In this document: in pieces, positions 32,171 through 39,817 of the stretch
Position numbering within the stretch: position 1 is the stretch's first letter
Layout of the letters: each line of letters begins with the position of its first letter
Assembly: GCA_902825855.1 (NCBI GenBank)
Contig: CADECW010000021.1
Coordinates: forward strand, 1-64,000
Reading direction: 5' to 3'
DNA from: an uncultured Rhodospirillales bacterium
Lineage (GTDB): Bacteria > Pseudomonadota > Alphaproteobacteria > Reyranellales > Reyranellaceae
DNA length: 64,000 bases
The notes under the pieces: generated by a model
Seen by the model: only the letters and a program-made list of their open reading frames with translations
What the model was told of the DNA's origin: nothing
The model's database searches: none
Position numbers and translations under genes: made by a program

Positions 32171-34246
32171 ATGAACGACATCAAATCCGAGACGATCCCT
32201 GGAGGCAGACCAGGCAGCGGCGCGCACCGCGTGGTGGCGCTGTGCGGGCCGTATCTCTCGGGTAAGACCAGCCTGCTCGAGAGCATCCTCTACGCCACGG
32301 GGGCCATCGGCCGGCGCGGTTCGACGCGCGCAGGCACCTCGATCGGCGACGGCGCCGCCGAAGCGCGCAAGCGCGGCATGGGCACCGAGCTCAACGTCGC
32401 CTCGGTCGACTATCTCGGCGATCAATGGACCTTCCTCGATGTCCCGGGCTCCATCGAGTTTCAGAACGACGCTTTCGCGGCGCTCGCCGTCTGCGACACG
32501 GCCGTTCTCGTCTGCGAGCCCGCGCCGGAGCGCGTCGTGGCGCTGACGCCGCTGCTGAAATTCATCGAAGACAACCACATCCCCCACATCATCTTCATCA
32601 ACAAGATCGATTCCGCCGAAGTCCGCGTGCGTGACATGCTGTCGGCGCTGCAATCGATCTCTTCGCGCAAGCTGTTGCTGCGCCAGGTGCCGATCCGCCA
32701 GGCCGCGTCCGACGGCAGCGACGAGACGGTGGGCTATGTCGACCTCGTGAGCGAGCGCGCCTACCGCTACAAGTCGAGCGGCGCCTCGGACCTCATCGAG
32801 ATGCCGGCCGAGATCCTGCCGCGCGAAAGCGAAGCCCGCCGCGAGATGCTCGAGACGCTGTCGGAGTTCGACGACCAGCTGCTCGAGCAGCTGATCGAGG
32901 ATATCGCACCCGAGAAATCGCTGATCTACCGCGACCTGCACGACGAGTTCGGCGCCGACCAGATCGCGCCCGTGCTGCTGGGCGCCGGTGATCGCGAGAA
33001 CGGCGTGCGCCGACTGCTGAAAGCCCTGCGCCACGACACGCCCTTCGTCGCCGAGACCGCCAAGCGGCGCTCGCTGCCGTCCAACGGCGTTGCCATGGCC
33101 GAGTGCTTCAAGGTCCTGCACCAGAGCCACGCCGGCAAGCTGTCGCTCTGCCGCGTCTGGTCGGGCAGCCTGGTCGAGGGCCAAAGCGTCGGCGGGCAGC
33201 GTATAGGCACGCTGCTCCGGCCGTTCGGCCAGCGTCTCGACAAGATCGGCGAGGCGAAGGCTGGCGAGATCGTGGCGTTGGCCAAGGCCGATGCGCTGTC
33301 GGGCGGCCAGTCGCTGTCGGCCGCAGGCATCGCCGCGAGCGAGGACTTCCCCAAGGCCGAGTCGCCGGTGTTCGCCCTGTCGCTGCGCGCCAAGAACCGC
33401 AATGACGAGGTCAAGCTGTCGGGCGCCCTGCACAAGATCGTCGAGGAGGATCCGTCGCTCTCCTTCGAGGCGCGCGGCGAGACCCACGAGCTGCTGCTCA
33501 AGGGCCAGGGCGAGATGCATCTCAAGGTCGCGGTCGACAAGCTCGCCGGCCGCTACAACGTCGCCGTCGATACCGAGACACCGCGCGTCGCCTACCGTGA
33601 GACCATCCAGGGCGGCAGCACGCAGCATGCCCGCTACAAGCGCCAGACCGGCGGGCACGGCCAGTTCGCCGACATCAAGGTCGAGATCAAGCCGCTGGCG
33701 CGCGGCTCGGGCTTCCGCTTCGTCGACAAGGTCGTGGGCGGCGTGGTGCCGCGCAACTTCATCCCGGCGGTCGAGGAAGGCCTGATCGACTACCTGAAGG
33801 AGGGCCCTCTCGGCCAACCGGTGGTCGACCTCGAGGTCACGCTGTTCGACGGCCAGTACCACTCCGTCGACAGCTCGGAAATGTCGTTCAAGATGGCCGC
33901 GCGCATCGCCATGAGCGAGGCCATGCCCAAATGCAAGCCGGTGCTGCTGGAGCCCATCCTCAAGGTGACGGTGGCGGCACCGAACGATGCAACGCCGCGC
34001 ATCCAGCGTCTCATCTCCGGCCGCCGCGGCCAGCTGCTGGGCTACGACGCCCGCGACGGCTGGAGCGGCTGGGACGAGGTTTCCGCGCTGATGCCGGAGG
34101 CCGAGATCGCCGACATGATCGTCGAGATCCGCTCGGTGACGCAGGGTGTCGGCACCTTCCGCACCGAATTCGACCATCTGCAGGAGCTGGTCGGACGGAC
34201 CGCCGAGCGCATCGTCGAGGAAACCAAGAAGCGCGCCGCGGCCTGA
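32171..34246 (+). CDS. Elongation factor G-like translational GTPase (EF-G paralogue)
   Basis: This 691-residue GTPase has EF-G domain order: a G domain, then domain II (HAGKLSLCRVWSGSLVEGQSV), III, IV (GHGQFADIKVEIKPL) and V. G1 is GPYLSGKT (26-33) and G4 is NKID (144-147). G3 reads DVPGS (90-94) instead of DTPGH, so the catalytic His is Ser94; the switch I sequence is also divergent (RGMGTELNVAS). This matches the EF-G-like/EF-G2 class rather than the main elongation factor. The function is unknown. AGGAGG 8 bp before ATG 32171 fixes the start. Confidence 0.88.
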   Translation: MNDIKSETIPGGRPGSGAHRVVALCGPYLSGKTSLLESILYATGAIGRRGSTRAGTSIGDGAAEARKRGMGTELNVASVDYLGDQWTFLDVPGSIEFQNDAFAALAVCDTAVLVCEPAPERVVALTPLLKFIEDNHIPHIIFINKIDSAEVRVRDMLSALQSISSRKLLLRQVPIRQAASDGSDETVGYVDLVSERAYRYKSSGASDLIEMPAEILPRESEARREMLETLSEFDDQLLEQLIEDIAPEKSLIYRDLHDEFGADQIAPVLLGAGDRENGVRRLLKALRHDTPFVAETAKRRSLPSNGVAMAECFKVLHQSHAGKLSLCRVWSGSLVEGQSVGGQRIGTLLRPFGQRLDKIGEAKAGEIVALAKADALSGGQSLSAAGIAASEDFPKAESPVFALSLRAKNRNDEVKLSGALHKIVEEDPSLSFEARGETHELLLKGQGEMHLKVAVDKLAGRYNVAVDTETPRVAYRETIQGGSTQHARYKRQTGGHGQFADIKVEIKPLARGSGFRFVDKVVGGVVPRNFIPAVEEGLIDYLKEGPLGQPVVDLEVTLFDGQYHSVDSSEMSFKMAARIAMSEAMPKCKPVLLEPILKVTVAAPNDATPRIQRLISGRRGQLLGYDARDGWSGWDEVSALMPEAEIADMIVEIRSVTQGVGTFRTEFDHLQELVGRTAERIVEETKKRAAA

Positions 34247-34262
34247 CATTGGTCACAAGGCA

Positions 34263-34288
34263 GTGAAGCCGCCTGCGGGCGGCTTCAC
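34263..34288 (+). terminator. Hairpin after the EF-G-like gene
   Basis: A perfect 11-bp inverted repeat (34263-34273 with 34278-34288, loop TGCG) lies 16 bp after the EF-G-like stop. There is no T run, so it may act as a weak or Rho-assisted terminator. Confidence 0.5.
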
Positions 34289-34312
34289 GCAGCCAAATGC
34301 GGCCCCCATAGT

Positions 34313-34341
34313 TTCTCCTATGGAGTCGTTCCATAGGAGAA
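34313..34341 (+). promoter_or_regulatory. Inverted repeat that would sequester the selenoprotein ribosome-binding site
   Basis: A perfect 12-bp inverted repeat, TTCTCCTATGGA (34313-34324) and TCCATAGGAGAA (34330-34341), encloses a 5-base loop. The right arm contains AGGAGA (34335-34340), the Shine-Dalgarno for the ATG at 34347. Folding of the leader would block initiation, suggesting translational control. A promoter or operator role of the DNA palindrome is also possible. Confidence 0.6.
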
Positions 34342-34346
34342 TGTTC

Positions 34347-34781
34347 ATGTTCAACAGGAGGTCCATGATGGTAGGTGGCCTGGCGATGGCCACCGCACCG
34401 TCATTGACACGCATCGCGCAAGCCCAGTCCGGGAAGCCGATGCTGGTGTTCGTCGGTCACGAACTTTGAGGTGGCTGCAAGATCTGGCGTGCCCAGTCTG
34501 AACCCGACTTCGTCAAATCGGACGCAGCCAAGAAGCTCGCCTATCGTGTCGTCCATCCGGCCAATGTGACACTGGTTCTGAAAGAAGAGAACTGGCCAGC
34601 CGACTCGCTGTGGGTCCGCGCCGCCTTCCTCGACAGCGACGAAGGAAAGTCCCGGCCCGACGCGACCCCGCGCTTCATCCTCGCCCAGGACGGCAAGGTG
34701 ATCCTCGCAGTCACCGGCAATGCCGGCTGGAAAGAAAAGATGTGGCCCAAGATCCAGGAAATCACTGGGACCAAGGCCTGA
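34347..34781 (+). CDS. Probable selenoprotein: exported thioredoxin-fold protein with UGGC active site (in-frame TGA read as Sec)
   Basis: This frame encodes 144 residues with a single internal TGA (34467-34469) at residue 41. A signal peptide with a twin arginine (NRRSMMVGGLA, cleavage near AQA-QS) precedes a thioredoxin-like domain: strand MLVFVG, then U41-G-G-C44 where a CxxC redox site belongs, and the cis-Pro strand DATPRFILAQDGKVI. Coding bias continues without other stops to TGA 34779. A SECIS-like hairpin follows the TGA. AGGAGA 6 bp before ATG 34347 sets the start. The alternative is a pseudogene made by a Cys-to-stop mutation. No sel genes lie in the window. Confidence 0.8.
34467..34499 (+). 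promoter_or_regulatory. Bacterial SECIS-like element at the in-frame TGA
   Basis: Counting the T of TGA as 1, AGA (14-16) pairs with TCT (31-33), U17 is bulged, CTGG (18-21) pairs with CCAG (27-30), and the loop CGTGC (22-26) carries G23 and U24. The bulged U17 and loop G23-U24 are the residues recognised by SelB in the E. coli fdhF SECIS. The UGA-to-loop spacing of 18 nt is in the normal range. Confidence 0.8.
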
Positions 34782-34791
34782 CTATCAGCCC

Positions 34792-34912
34792 CGTCATCCC
34801 GACCGGAGCCGACCGCAGCGAGGCGAAGTGGAGGGACCCGCTCTGTTGATGCGCCGGCCAGAAGAGGTCCCTCGGCTACGCCACCCTTCGGGCGGCTTCG
34901 CTCGGGATGACG
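34792..34912. repeat. Nested palindromic intergenic repeat
   Basis: CGTCATCCCGA (34792-34802) pairs with TCGGGATGACG (34902-34912), and GAGGGACC (34831-34838) pairs with GGTCCCTC (34866-34873), giving a long cruciform-like unit. Such GTCATCCCGA-bounded elements are a familiar dispersed intergenic repeat type in alphaproteobacteria. Only one copy is seen in this window. Confidence 0.65.
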
Positions 34913-34946
34913 ATGGGGCGCATGTTGTGACGAAGGAGTGCTGGTC

Positions 34947-35459
34947 ATGACCAACGAGCTATTCCGCAATCAACTCGCATCCTACGCGTCGGTGCATCGC
35001 GACTGGCGCAACAAGGCAACTCACTTCGTCGGCATCCCGGTCATCGTTTTCTCGCTGCTGCTGCTGCTGTCGTTGTGGCGCTTCGAGCTCGGCGACCGGC
35101 AGTTCACGCTTTCGCTGGCCGTCGCCATCATCGCGCTATTGGGCTGGATGGCGCTCGATCTCGGCATCGGCATCGTCATGGCCCTGCTCATGGCGGTTGC
35201 GTGGTACGCCGCGGCAGCCTTCGCCGGCGCGCTGGGCTCGCCGCAGGCGGTGTGGATCGCCTTCATGGCGCTGTTCGTCGGCGGCTGGGTGCTGCAGTTC
35301 CTCGGCCACCACTACGAAGGCAAGCGGCCGGCGCTGATCGACAATATCTTCCAGGCCTTCATCGGGCCGATGTTCCTGGTCGCCGAAGCCATGGTGATGT
35401 TGGGCCAGCGCCGCGATCTCGCCGAGCTCATGGGCGAAGGCGACGTCACGGCGCGGTGA
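34947..35459 (+). CDS. DUF962/Mpo1-like membrane protein
   Basis: This 170-residue protein has about four membrane helices and both DUF962 motifs: HRDWRNKATHFVGIPVIVFS near residue 17 and LQFLGHHYEGKRPAL near 118. The histidines correspond to those that bind Fe(II) in yeast Mpo1, a dioxygenase that shortens 2-hydroxy fatty acids; the bacterial role is not established. GAAGGAG (34932-34938) 8 bp before ATG 34947 supports this start over the GTG at 34938. Confidence 0.85.
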   Translation: MTNELFRNQLASYASVHRDWRNKATHFVGIPVIVFSLLLLLSLWRFELGDRQFTLSLAVAIIALLGWMALDLGIGIVMALLMAVAWYAAAAFAGALGSPQAVWIAFMALFVGGWVLQFLGHHYEGKRPALIDNIFQAFIGPMFLVAEAMVMLGQRRDLAELMGEGDVTAR

Positions 35460-35524
35460 GCAGGGTTGATTTGCGCCCGTCCCGCTGGCATCCCAGATAG
35501 GGCCAGGCGCAACGGAGTCTGTTC

Positions 35525-36481
35525 ATGCTGATCAAGCGCAAACGCGACTGGGAATTGGGCGAAAAAGAGGCGACGCCGGAAAGCCTCTATCTGCGGCGCC
35601 GGTCCCTGGTGAAGGGAATGGGTTTGGGCGCGGCCTCGCTCGCCCTTCCCGCCATCGCCGCCGCGCAGGACAAGGATCCGTCGGCGGCCCTCTATCCTGC
35701 CAGGCGCAACGACAGGTACGGCGTGCCGACGCCGATGACCGGCGAAAAGCTGGCCACGACCTACAACAACTTCTACGAATTCGGCACCGACAAGAGCATC
35801 TGGCGCGACGCCCAGAAGCTCGAAGTCCGCCCATGGACCATCAAGGTCTCGGGCATGGTCGAGAAGCCGTTCGAGATCGGCATCGACGACCTTCTGGCCA
35901 AGGTGCAGCTCGAGGAACGCGTCTACCGTCACCGCTGCGTAGAGACGTGGTCGATGATCGTGCCGTGGAGCGGCTTTCCGATGCGCTCCCTCGTCGAACT
36001 GTGCAAGCCGACGAGCAGCGCCAAATTCGTGGTGATGAAGACGCTCAGCAAGCCGGCGGTGATGCGCGAGCAGCGCGACCCGCTTTATCCCTGGCCCTAC
36101 ACCGAGGGGCTGGCGATGGACGAGGCGATGAACGATCTCACCTTCATCGCCACCGGCCTCTACGGCAAGCCGATCCACAAGCAGAACGGCGCGCCGCTGC
36201 GCCTGGTGGCGCCGTGGAAGTACGGCTTCAAGAACGTGAAGTCGATCGTCTCGCTCGAATTCAGCGACAAGCGGCCGGTCTCGTTCTGGGAAAGACTGCA
36301 GTCGAGCGAGTACGGCTTCTGGGCCAACGTCAATCCGCAGGTGCCGCATCCGCGCTGGAGCCAGGCGACCGAGAAGCCCCTGGGGAGCGACGAGCGGATC
36401 CCGACCCTGCTCTACAACGGCTACGGCGAGTTCGTGGCCGGGCTGTACGCCGACCGCAAAGCGGAAAAGCTCTTCATGTAG
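35525..36481 (+). CDS. msrP: Protein-methionine-sulfoxide reductase catalytic subunit MsrP (YedY)
   Basis: This 318-residue periplasmic molybdopterin enzyme reduces methionine sulfoxide in exported proteins. A Tat signal RRRSLVKGMGLGAASLALP (residues 24-42) ends near AAAQ. The sulfite-oxidase-fold Mo ligand is Cys138 in YRHRCVETWSM. The family-specific C-terminal block YNGYGEFVAGLYADR is present. The haem membrane partner MsrQ, usually adjacent, is not encoded here, so electron delivery must come from elsewhere. It lies two genes after the exported thioredoxin-like selenoprotein, possibly a related redox function. Confidence 0.95.
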   Translation: MLIKRKRDWELGEKEATPESLYLRRRSLVKGMGLGAASLALPAIAAAQDKDPSAALYPARRNDRYGVPTPMTGEKLATTYNNFYEFGTDKSIWRDAQKLEVRPWTIKVSGMVEKPFEIGIDDLLAKVQLEERVYRHRCVETWSMIVPWSGFPMRSLVELCKPTSSAKFVVMKTLSKPAVMREQRDPLYPWPYTEGLAMDEAMNDLTFIATGLYGKPIHKQNGAPLRLVAPWKYGFKNVKSIVSLEFSDKRPVSFWERLQSSEYGFWANVNPQVPHPRWSQATEKPLGSDERIPTLLYNGYGEFVAGLYADRKAEKLFM

Positions 36482-36554
36482 TCCTGCCTTTGCCTTGCCG
36501 CGCCGGCCCGCGCTAAAACGGGCCGACGGTCGAGGGCTCGAGGGAGGATTTTCA

Positions 36555-37517
36555 GTGAAGTTGAATCGCCGTTCCGTGCTTGCGGGCGCCGCCGCCCTGT
36601 CGACGTCGCCGAAGGCATTTGCACAGGCCTATCCCAGCAAGCCGATCAAGATCGTGGTGCCCTTTGCCGCCGGCAGCGCCACCGACCTGACAGCGCGCGG
36701 CCTTGCCGCCAAGCTGCAGGATATCCTGAAGCAGCCGATCGTCGTCGACGACAAGCCCGGCGCCTCCGGCCAGCTCGGAGCCTCCGCCGTCGCGACCGCC
36801 CCGGCCGACGGCTACACCCTGTTGATGGGGACGAATTCGACGAACGCGGCGAACCAGGCGTTGTTCAAGAAGCTGTCCTATGACCCCGACAAGGATTTTG
36901 CTCCGATCATGCGCTGCGTGACCGGCGTGAACGTGCTCGTGGTCAACAACGACCTGCCGATCAAGTCGGTCGCGGAGCTGATCGACTACGCCAAGAAGAA
37001 TCCCGGCAAGCTGAACTATGCCGAAGCCAGCGCATCGCAGCGGCTGTCGGCCGAGATGTTCAACAAATTGGCGGGCGTGAAGATCGAGCGCGTGCCTTAC
37101 AAGGCAAGCCCGCAAGCGCTGGGCGACGTGATGGCGGGCCAGGTGCAGCTCATGTTCCCCGACCTGCCACAGGGCCTGGCGCAGATCGAAGCCGGCAAGG
37201 TGCGCGGGCTCGCCACCACGGGCCCGCAACGGACAACGGTCGCCCCCAACCTGCCGGCCATCGCCGAGACCGTGCCTGGCTATTCCTTGGTCTATTGGCT
37301 CGCGGTGTTCGCTCCGGCCGGCACGCCAAAGGACATCCAGAAGACGCTGGCCGATGCCATCGCAGAGGCGCTGAAGGATCCGGCGACGGCCAAGGCCATG
37401 ACCCAAGGCCGCATGGAGATCTCGCCATTGCCGCTCGAGCAGTTCGCCGCCTACGTCAAGGAACAGACCACATGGTGGACGACCGAGATCAAGGCGGCAG
37501 GCATCGAACCAGAATGA
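36555..37517 (+). CDS. Bug/TctC-family tripartite tricarboxylate transporter substrate-binding protein
   Basis: This 320-residue exported binding protein begins with a twin-arginine-like signal (LNRRSVLAGAAAL, cleavage near AFA-QA) and has the Bug signature YPSKPIKIVVPFAAGSATDLTAR, then QPIVVDDKPGASGQLGA, DGYTLLMG and VPYKASPQALGDVMAGQVQLMF. Bug proteins bind carboxylates or amides for TctAB-type uptake, but no tctAB genes are near. An AGGGAGGA site 6 bp before the GTG at 36555 sets the start. It precedes an acyl-CoA cluster, so a carboxylate feeding that pathway is plausible. Confidence 0.92.
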   Translation: MKLNRRSVLAGAAALSTSPKAFAQAYPSKPIKIVVPFAAGSATDLTARGLAAKLQDILKQPIVVDDKPGASGQLGASAVATAPADGYTLLMGTNSTNAANQALFKKLSYDPDKDFAPIMRCVTGVNVLVVNNDLPIKSVAELIDYAKKNPGKLNYAEASASQRLSAEMFNKLAGVKIERVPYKASPQALGDVMAGQVQLMFPDLPQGLAQIEAGKVRGLATTGPQRTTVAPNLPAIAETVPGYSLVYWLAVFAPAGTPKDIQKTLADAIAEALKDPATAKAMTQGRMEISPLPLEQFAAYVKEQTTWWTTEIKAAGIEPE

Positions 37518-37535
37518 AGGGGCCGGAGTGAAAAG

Positions 37536-38297
37536 ATGAACAAGGTCATCATCGAGAAGACGGGGCCGATCAAGACCATCTGGATGAACCGGCCGGAGAA
37601 GCGCAACGCACTCGACAGCGAGCTGTTGCGCGAGATGATCGAAGCCCTGAAAGCGCCGGTCTCGCCCGAGGATCGCGTCATGGTCATCCGCGGCAAGGGC
37701 GACGTATTCTGCGCTGGCCTCGACATGGCCGAGCGCAGCAAATCGGCCGGCGACGGAAAGGCGAGCGGCATCGAGGTCATGCTGCGCGCCATAGAACTCT
37801 GCCCGCTGCCCGTCGTAGCCGTCGTGCAGGGCGACGCCATCGCCGGCGGCAATGAGCTCGCGCTGCATTGCGACATCGTGGTGGCGAGCCAGAAGGCGCG
37901 TTTCGGCATGTCGCTGGCCCAGGTCGGCCTCGCTCCCAACTGGTTCCTGGCCAAGAAGCTGATGGAGGTGCTGGGACCGGTGACGACACGCGAGATGCTG
38001 CTGCTGGGCGATCCCCTGCCCTCGACCAAGCTGCATGCCCTGGGTTTGATCGCACGCTGCGTGCCCGCCGACCAGCTCGAGGCAGAGGCGGCCAAGGTGA
38101 TCGATCGCCTCGCTGCCAACGCCCCCCTGTCGCTCAAGGCGATGAAGGCGCTGACCGTGCGCCAGCTCGAGTTCCGCGATTCGATCAAGCACGACGATGT
38201 CGATGCGCTGGTCGTGGCGGCGATGCAGAGCCAGGACGCGCAGGAGGGCATGAAGGCCCGCCTGGAGAAGCGCACCGCGAAATTCCAGGGCAAGTGA
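37536..38297 (+). CDS. Enoyl-CoA hydratase/isomerase-family (crotonase) protein
   Basis: This 253-residue crotonase-fold protein has the oxyanion-hole segments DVFCAGLDMAER and GDAIAGGNELALHCDI. The Glu equivalent to rat Glu144 is in GNELAL. The second hydratase Glu, normally in FGxPEVxLG, is missing: the segment reads RFGMSLAQVGLAPNW. The enzyme may therefore be an isomerase, hydrolase or other crotonase rather than a classical hydratase. It is first of a co-directional group with a small unknown protein, an acyl-CoA dehydrogenase and a CoA transferase. Confidence 0.88.
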   Translation: MNKVIIEKTGPIKTIWMNRPEKRNALDSELLREMIEALKAPVSPEDRVMVIRGKGDVFCAGLDMAERSKSAGDGKASGIEVMLRAIELCPLPVVAVVQGDAIAGGNELALHCDIVVASQKARFGMSLAQVGLAPNWFLAKKLMEVLGPVTTREMLLLGDPLPSTKLHALGLIARCVPADQLEAEAAKVIDRLAANAPLSLKAMKALTVRQLEFRDSIKHDDVDALVVAAMQSQDAQEGMKARLEKRTAKFQGK

Positions 38298-38298
38298 C

Positions 38299-38640
38299 GT
38301 GGCGCTCCGCCTGCGCCTGGACAAGCCCTGGCGTCCGCTGACGTCGGAAGTCGTCGATCGCCTGCCCGGCCAGCTCGGCGTCTACCAGATCGCCGACGCC
38401 AAGGGCACGGTCGTCTTCATCGGTCAGGCCGGCGCGCGCTCGCCCTTCGGCCTGCGCAGCGAATTGCAGCGCGAAGCGAGCCAACGTGCCTCGGGCCATC
38501 AGTTCCGTGTCGAGGTCAACCAGCAGTACCGCACGCGCTGGTTCGAGCTCCTCATGGTGTACCAGGCCGACCACGGAAGCCTGCCCAGCGACAATGCCAA
38601 GAACCCGCCGCCTGCGCTCGGCAGGTTGAGCCCGAACTGA
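38299..38640 (+). CDS. Small protein with GIY-YIG-like motif
   Basis: This 113-residue protein starts with GTG one base after the crotonase stop. GVYQIADAKGTVVFIGQAG resembles the paired GIY and YIG strands of the GIY-YIG nuclease fold (GVY and FIG), followed by a helix GLRSELQREASQRA. Full catalytic residues of nucleases are not clear, so a non-nuclease relative is likely. Its embedding between acyl-CoA genes gives no direct hint of function. Confidence 0.65.
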   Translation: MALRLRLDKPWRPLTSEVVDRLPGQLGVYQIADAKGTVVFIGQAGARSPFGLRSELQREASQRASGHQFRVEVNQQYRTRWFELLMVYQADHGSLPSDNAKNPPPALGRLSPN

Positions 38641-38650
38641 CGAGGCAAAC

Positions 38651-39817
38651 ATGGATTTCGAGCCGAGCTCCGAACAGCAGATGCTGATCGACCAGGTGCG
38701 TCGCTACGTGCGCGAGGAGATCATCCCGCTCGAGGCCAAGCTCGATCCCGACGCCGCCGAACTTGATCCCGCCGATCACACAAGACTGGTCGAGAAGACC
38801 AAGGCGATGGGCCTCTACGGCATCGACATTCCCAAGGAGTTCGGCGGGCCCGACATCGACATCGTGACCCGCGTGCTGCTCGCCATCGAGATGGCCCAGC
38901 ACCGCGCCGGGCTCTACGTACCCTGCTACGGCACCTTCGGCGGCGCCGGCCTCGCCCAGATCTTCGAGGCCAACGAGGACCAGAAGGAGCGCTATCTCTA
39001 TCCGACGCTGCGCGGCGAGAAGAAGCCGTTCTTCGGCCTGACGGAGCCGTCGGGCGGCAGCGATCCGGCGCGCGCCATCCAGACGCGCGCCGAGCGCAAG
39101 GACAATGGCTGGGTGCTGAACGGCGCCAAGATCTTCATCTCCGGCGCCGATCGCGCGCAGTACGGCATCGTCTTTGCCCGCACCGACGCCTCCAAGGGCC
39201 GCGCCGGCATCACCTGCTTCATCGTCGATGCCGGAACGCCCGGCTTCCATGTGCGGCGCGTCGTGCACACGCTGCGCTCGTCGAGCTACGCCACCGAGCT
39301 CGAGTTCAAGGACTGCTGGGTGTCGGATCACCAGATTCTGGGCGAGGTCAACAAAGGCTTCGCCGTCGCCAACGATCGCCTGACCCGTCAGCGCATTCCT
39401 TATGCCGCAGGCTGCATCGGTGTGGCGATCGCGGCCCATGAAATGGCGATCGAATGGGCCAAGATGCGCAGCACCTTCGGCGACAAGCTCGCCAACCGAC
39501 AGGCCATCCAGTGGATGCTCGTCGACAACGAGATCGACATCCGCACAGCGCGACACTTCACGCTCGAAGCCGCCGAGAAGGCACGCCGCGGGCTGCCCTT
39601 CCGCACCGAGGCCGCCATCGCCAAGCTCACCGCCTCGGAGGGCGGCGGCCGCGTCGTCGACCGCGCCATGCAGATCCATGGCGGCATGGGCATGACCAAG
39701 GACCTGCCGCTCGAGCGATGGTATCGCGAGATGCGCATCCGCCGCGTCGGCGAGGGCCCGAGCGAAGTGCAGCGCGTCGTGATCGCGCGCGAGATCCTGG
39801 GCAGCAGCTTGCGATGA
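38651..39817 (+). CDS. Acyl-CoA dehydrogenase
   Basis: This 388-residue flavoenzyme has the ACAD order of N-terminal helices, the central FAD/substrate segment FFGLTEPSGGSDPARAIQTRAERKDNGW (key TEPxxGSD), and the C-terminal helical domain with the FAD-binding IHGGMGMTKDLPLERWYREMRIRRVGEGPSEVQ. It oxidises an acyl-CoA to the 2-enoyl-CoA and passes electrons to ETF. Chain length or branching preference is not readable. Its stop overlaps the CoA-transferase start (ATGA), so the two probably act on one substrate. Confidence 0.95.
   Translation: MDFEPSSEQQMLIDQVRRYVREEIIPLEAKLDPDAAELDPADHTRLVEKTKAMGLYGIDIPKEFGGPDIDIVTRVLLAIEMAQHRAGLYVPCYGTFGGAGLAQIFEANEDQKERYLYPTLRGEKKPFFGLTEPSGGSDPARAIQTRAERKDNGWVLNGAKIFISGADRAQYGIVFARTDASKGRAGITCFIVDAGTPGFHVRRVVHTLRSSSYATELEFKDCWVSDHQILGEVNKGFAVANDRLTRQRIPYAAGCIGVAIAAHEMAIEWAKMRSTFGDKLANRQAIQWMLVDNEIDIRTARHFTLEAAEKARRGLPFRTEAAIAKLTASEGGGRVVDRAMQIHGGMGMTKDLPLERWYREMRIRRVGEGPSEVQRVVIAREILGSSLR

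Noticed and set aside
31943-34249. 768-codon minus-strand open frame across the EF-G-like gene
   Set aside because: It is a shadow of the GTPase; composition is low-complexity and there is no start context.
34347-34469. Annotating the thioredoxin-like gene as a short 40-residue peptide plus a separate downstream gene at 34566
   Set aside because: Frame, domain continuity across the TGA, the UxxC position and the hairpin all favour one gene with a recoded TGA.
34541-34969. 142-codon minus-strand frame spanning the palindromic repeat
   Set aside because: Its sequence comes from the GTCATCCCGA repeat and antisense of the selenoprotein; such frames are common false genes.
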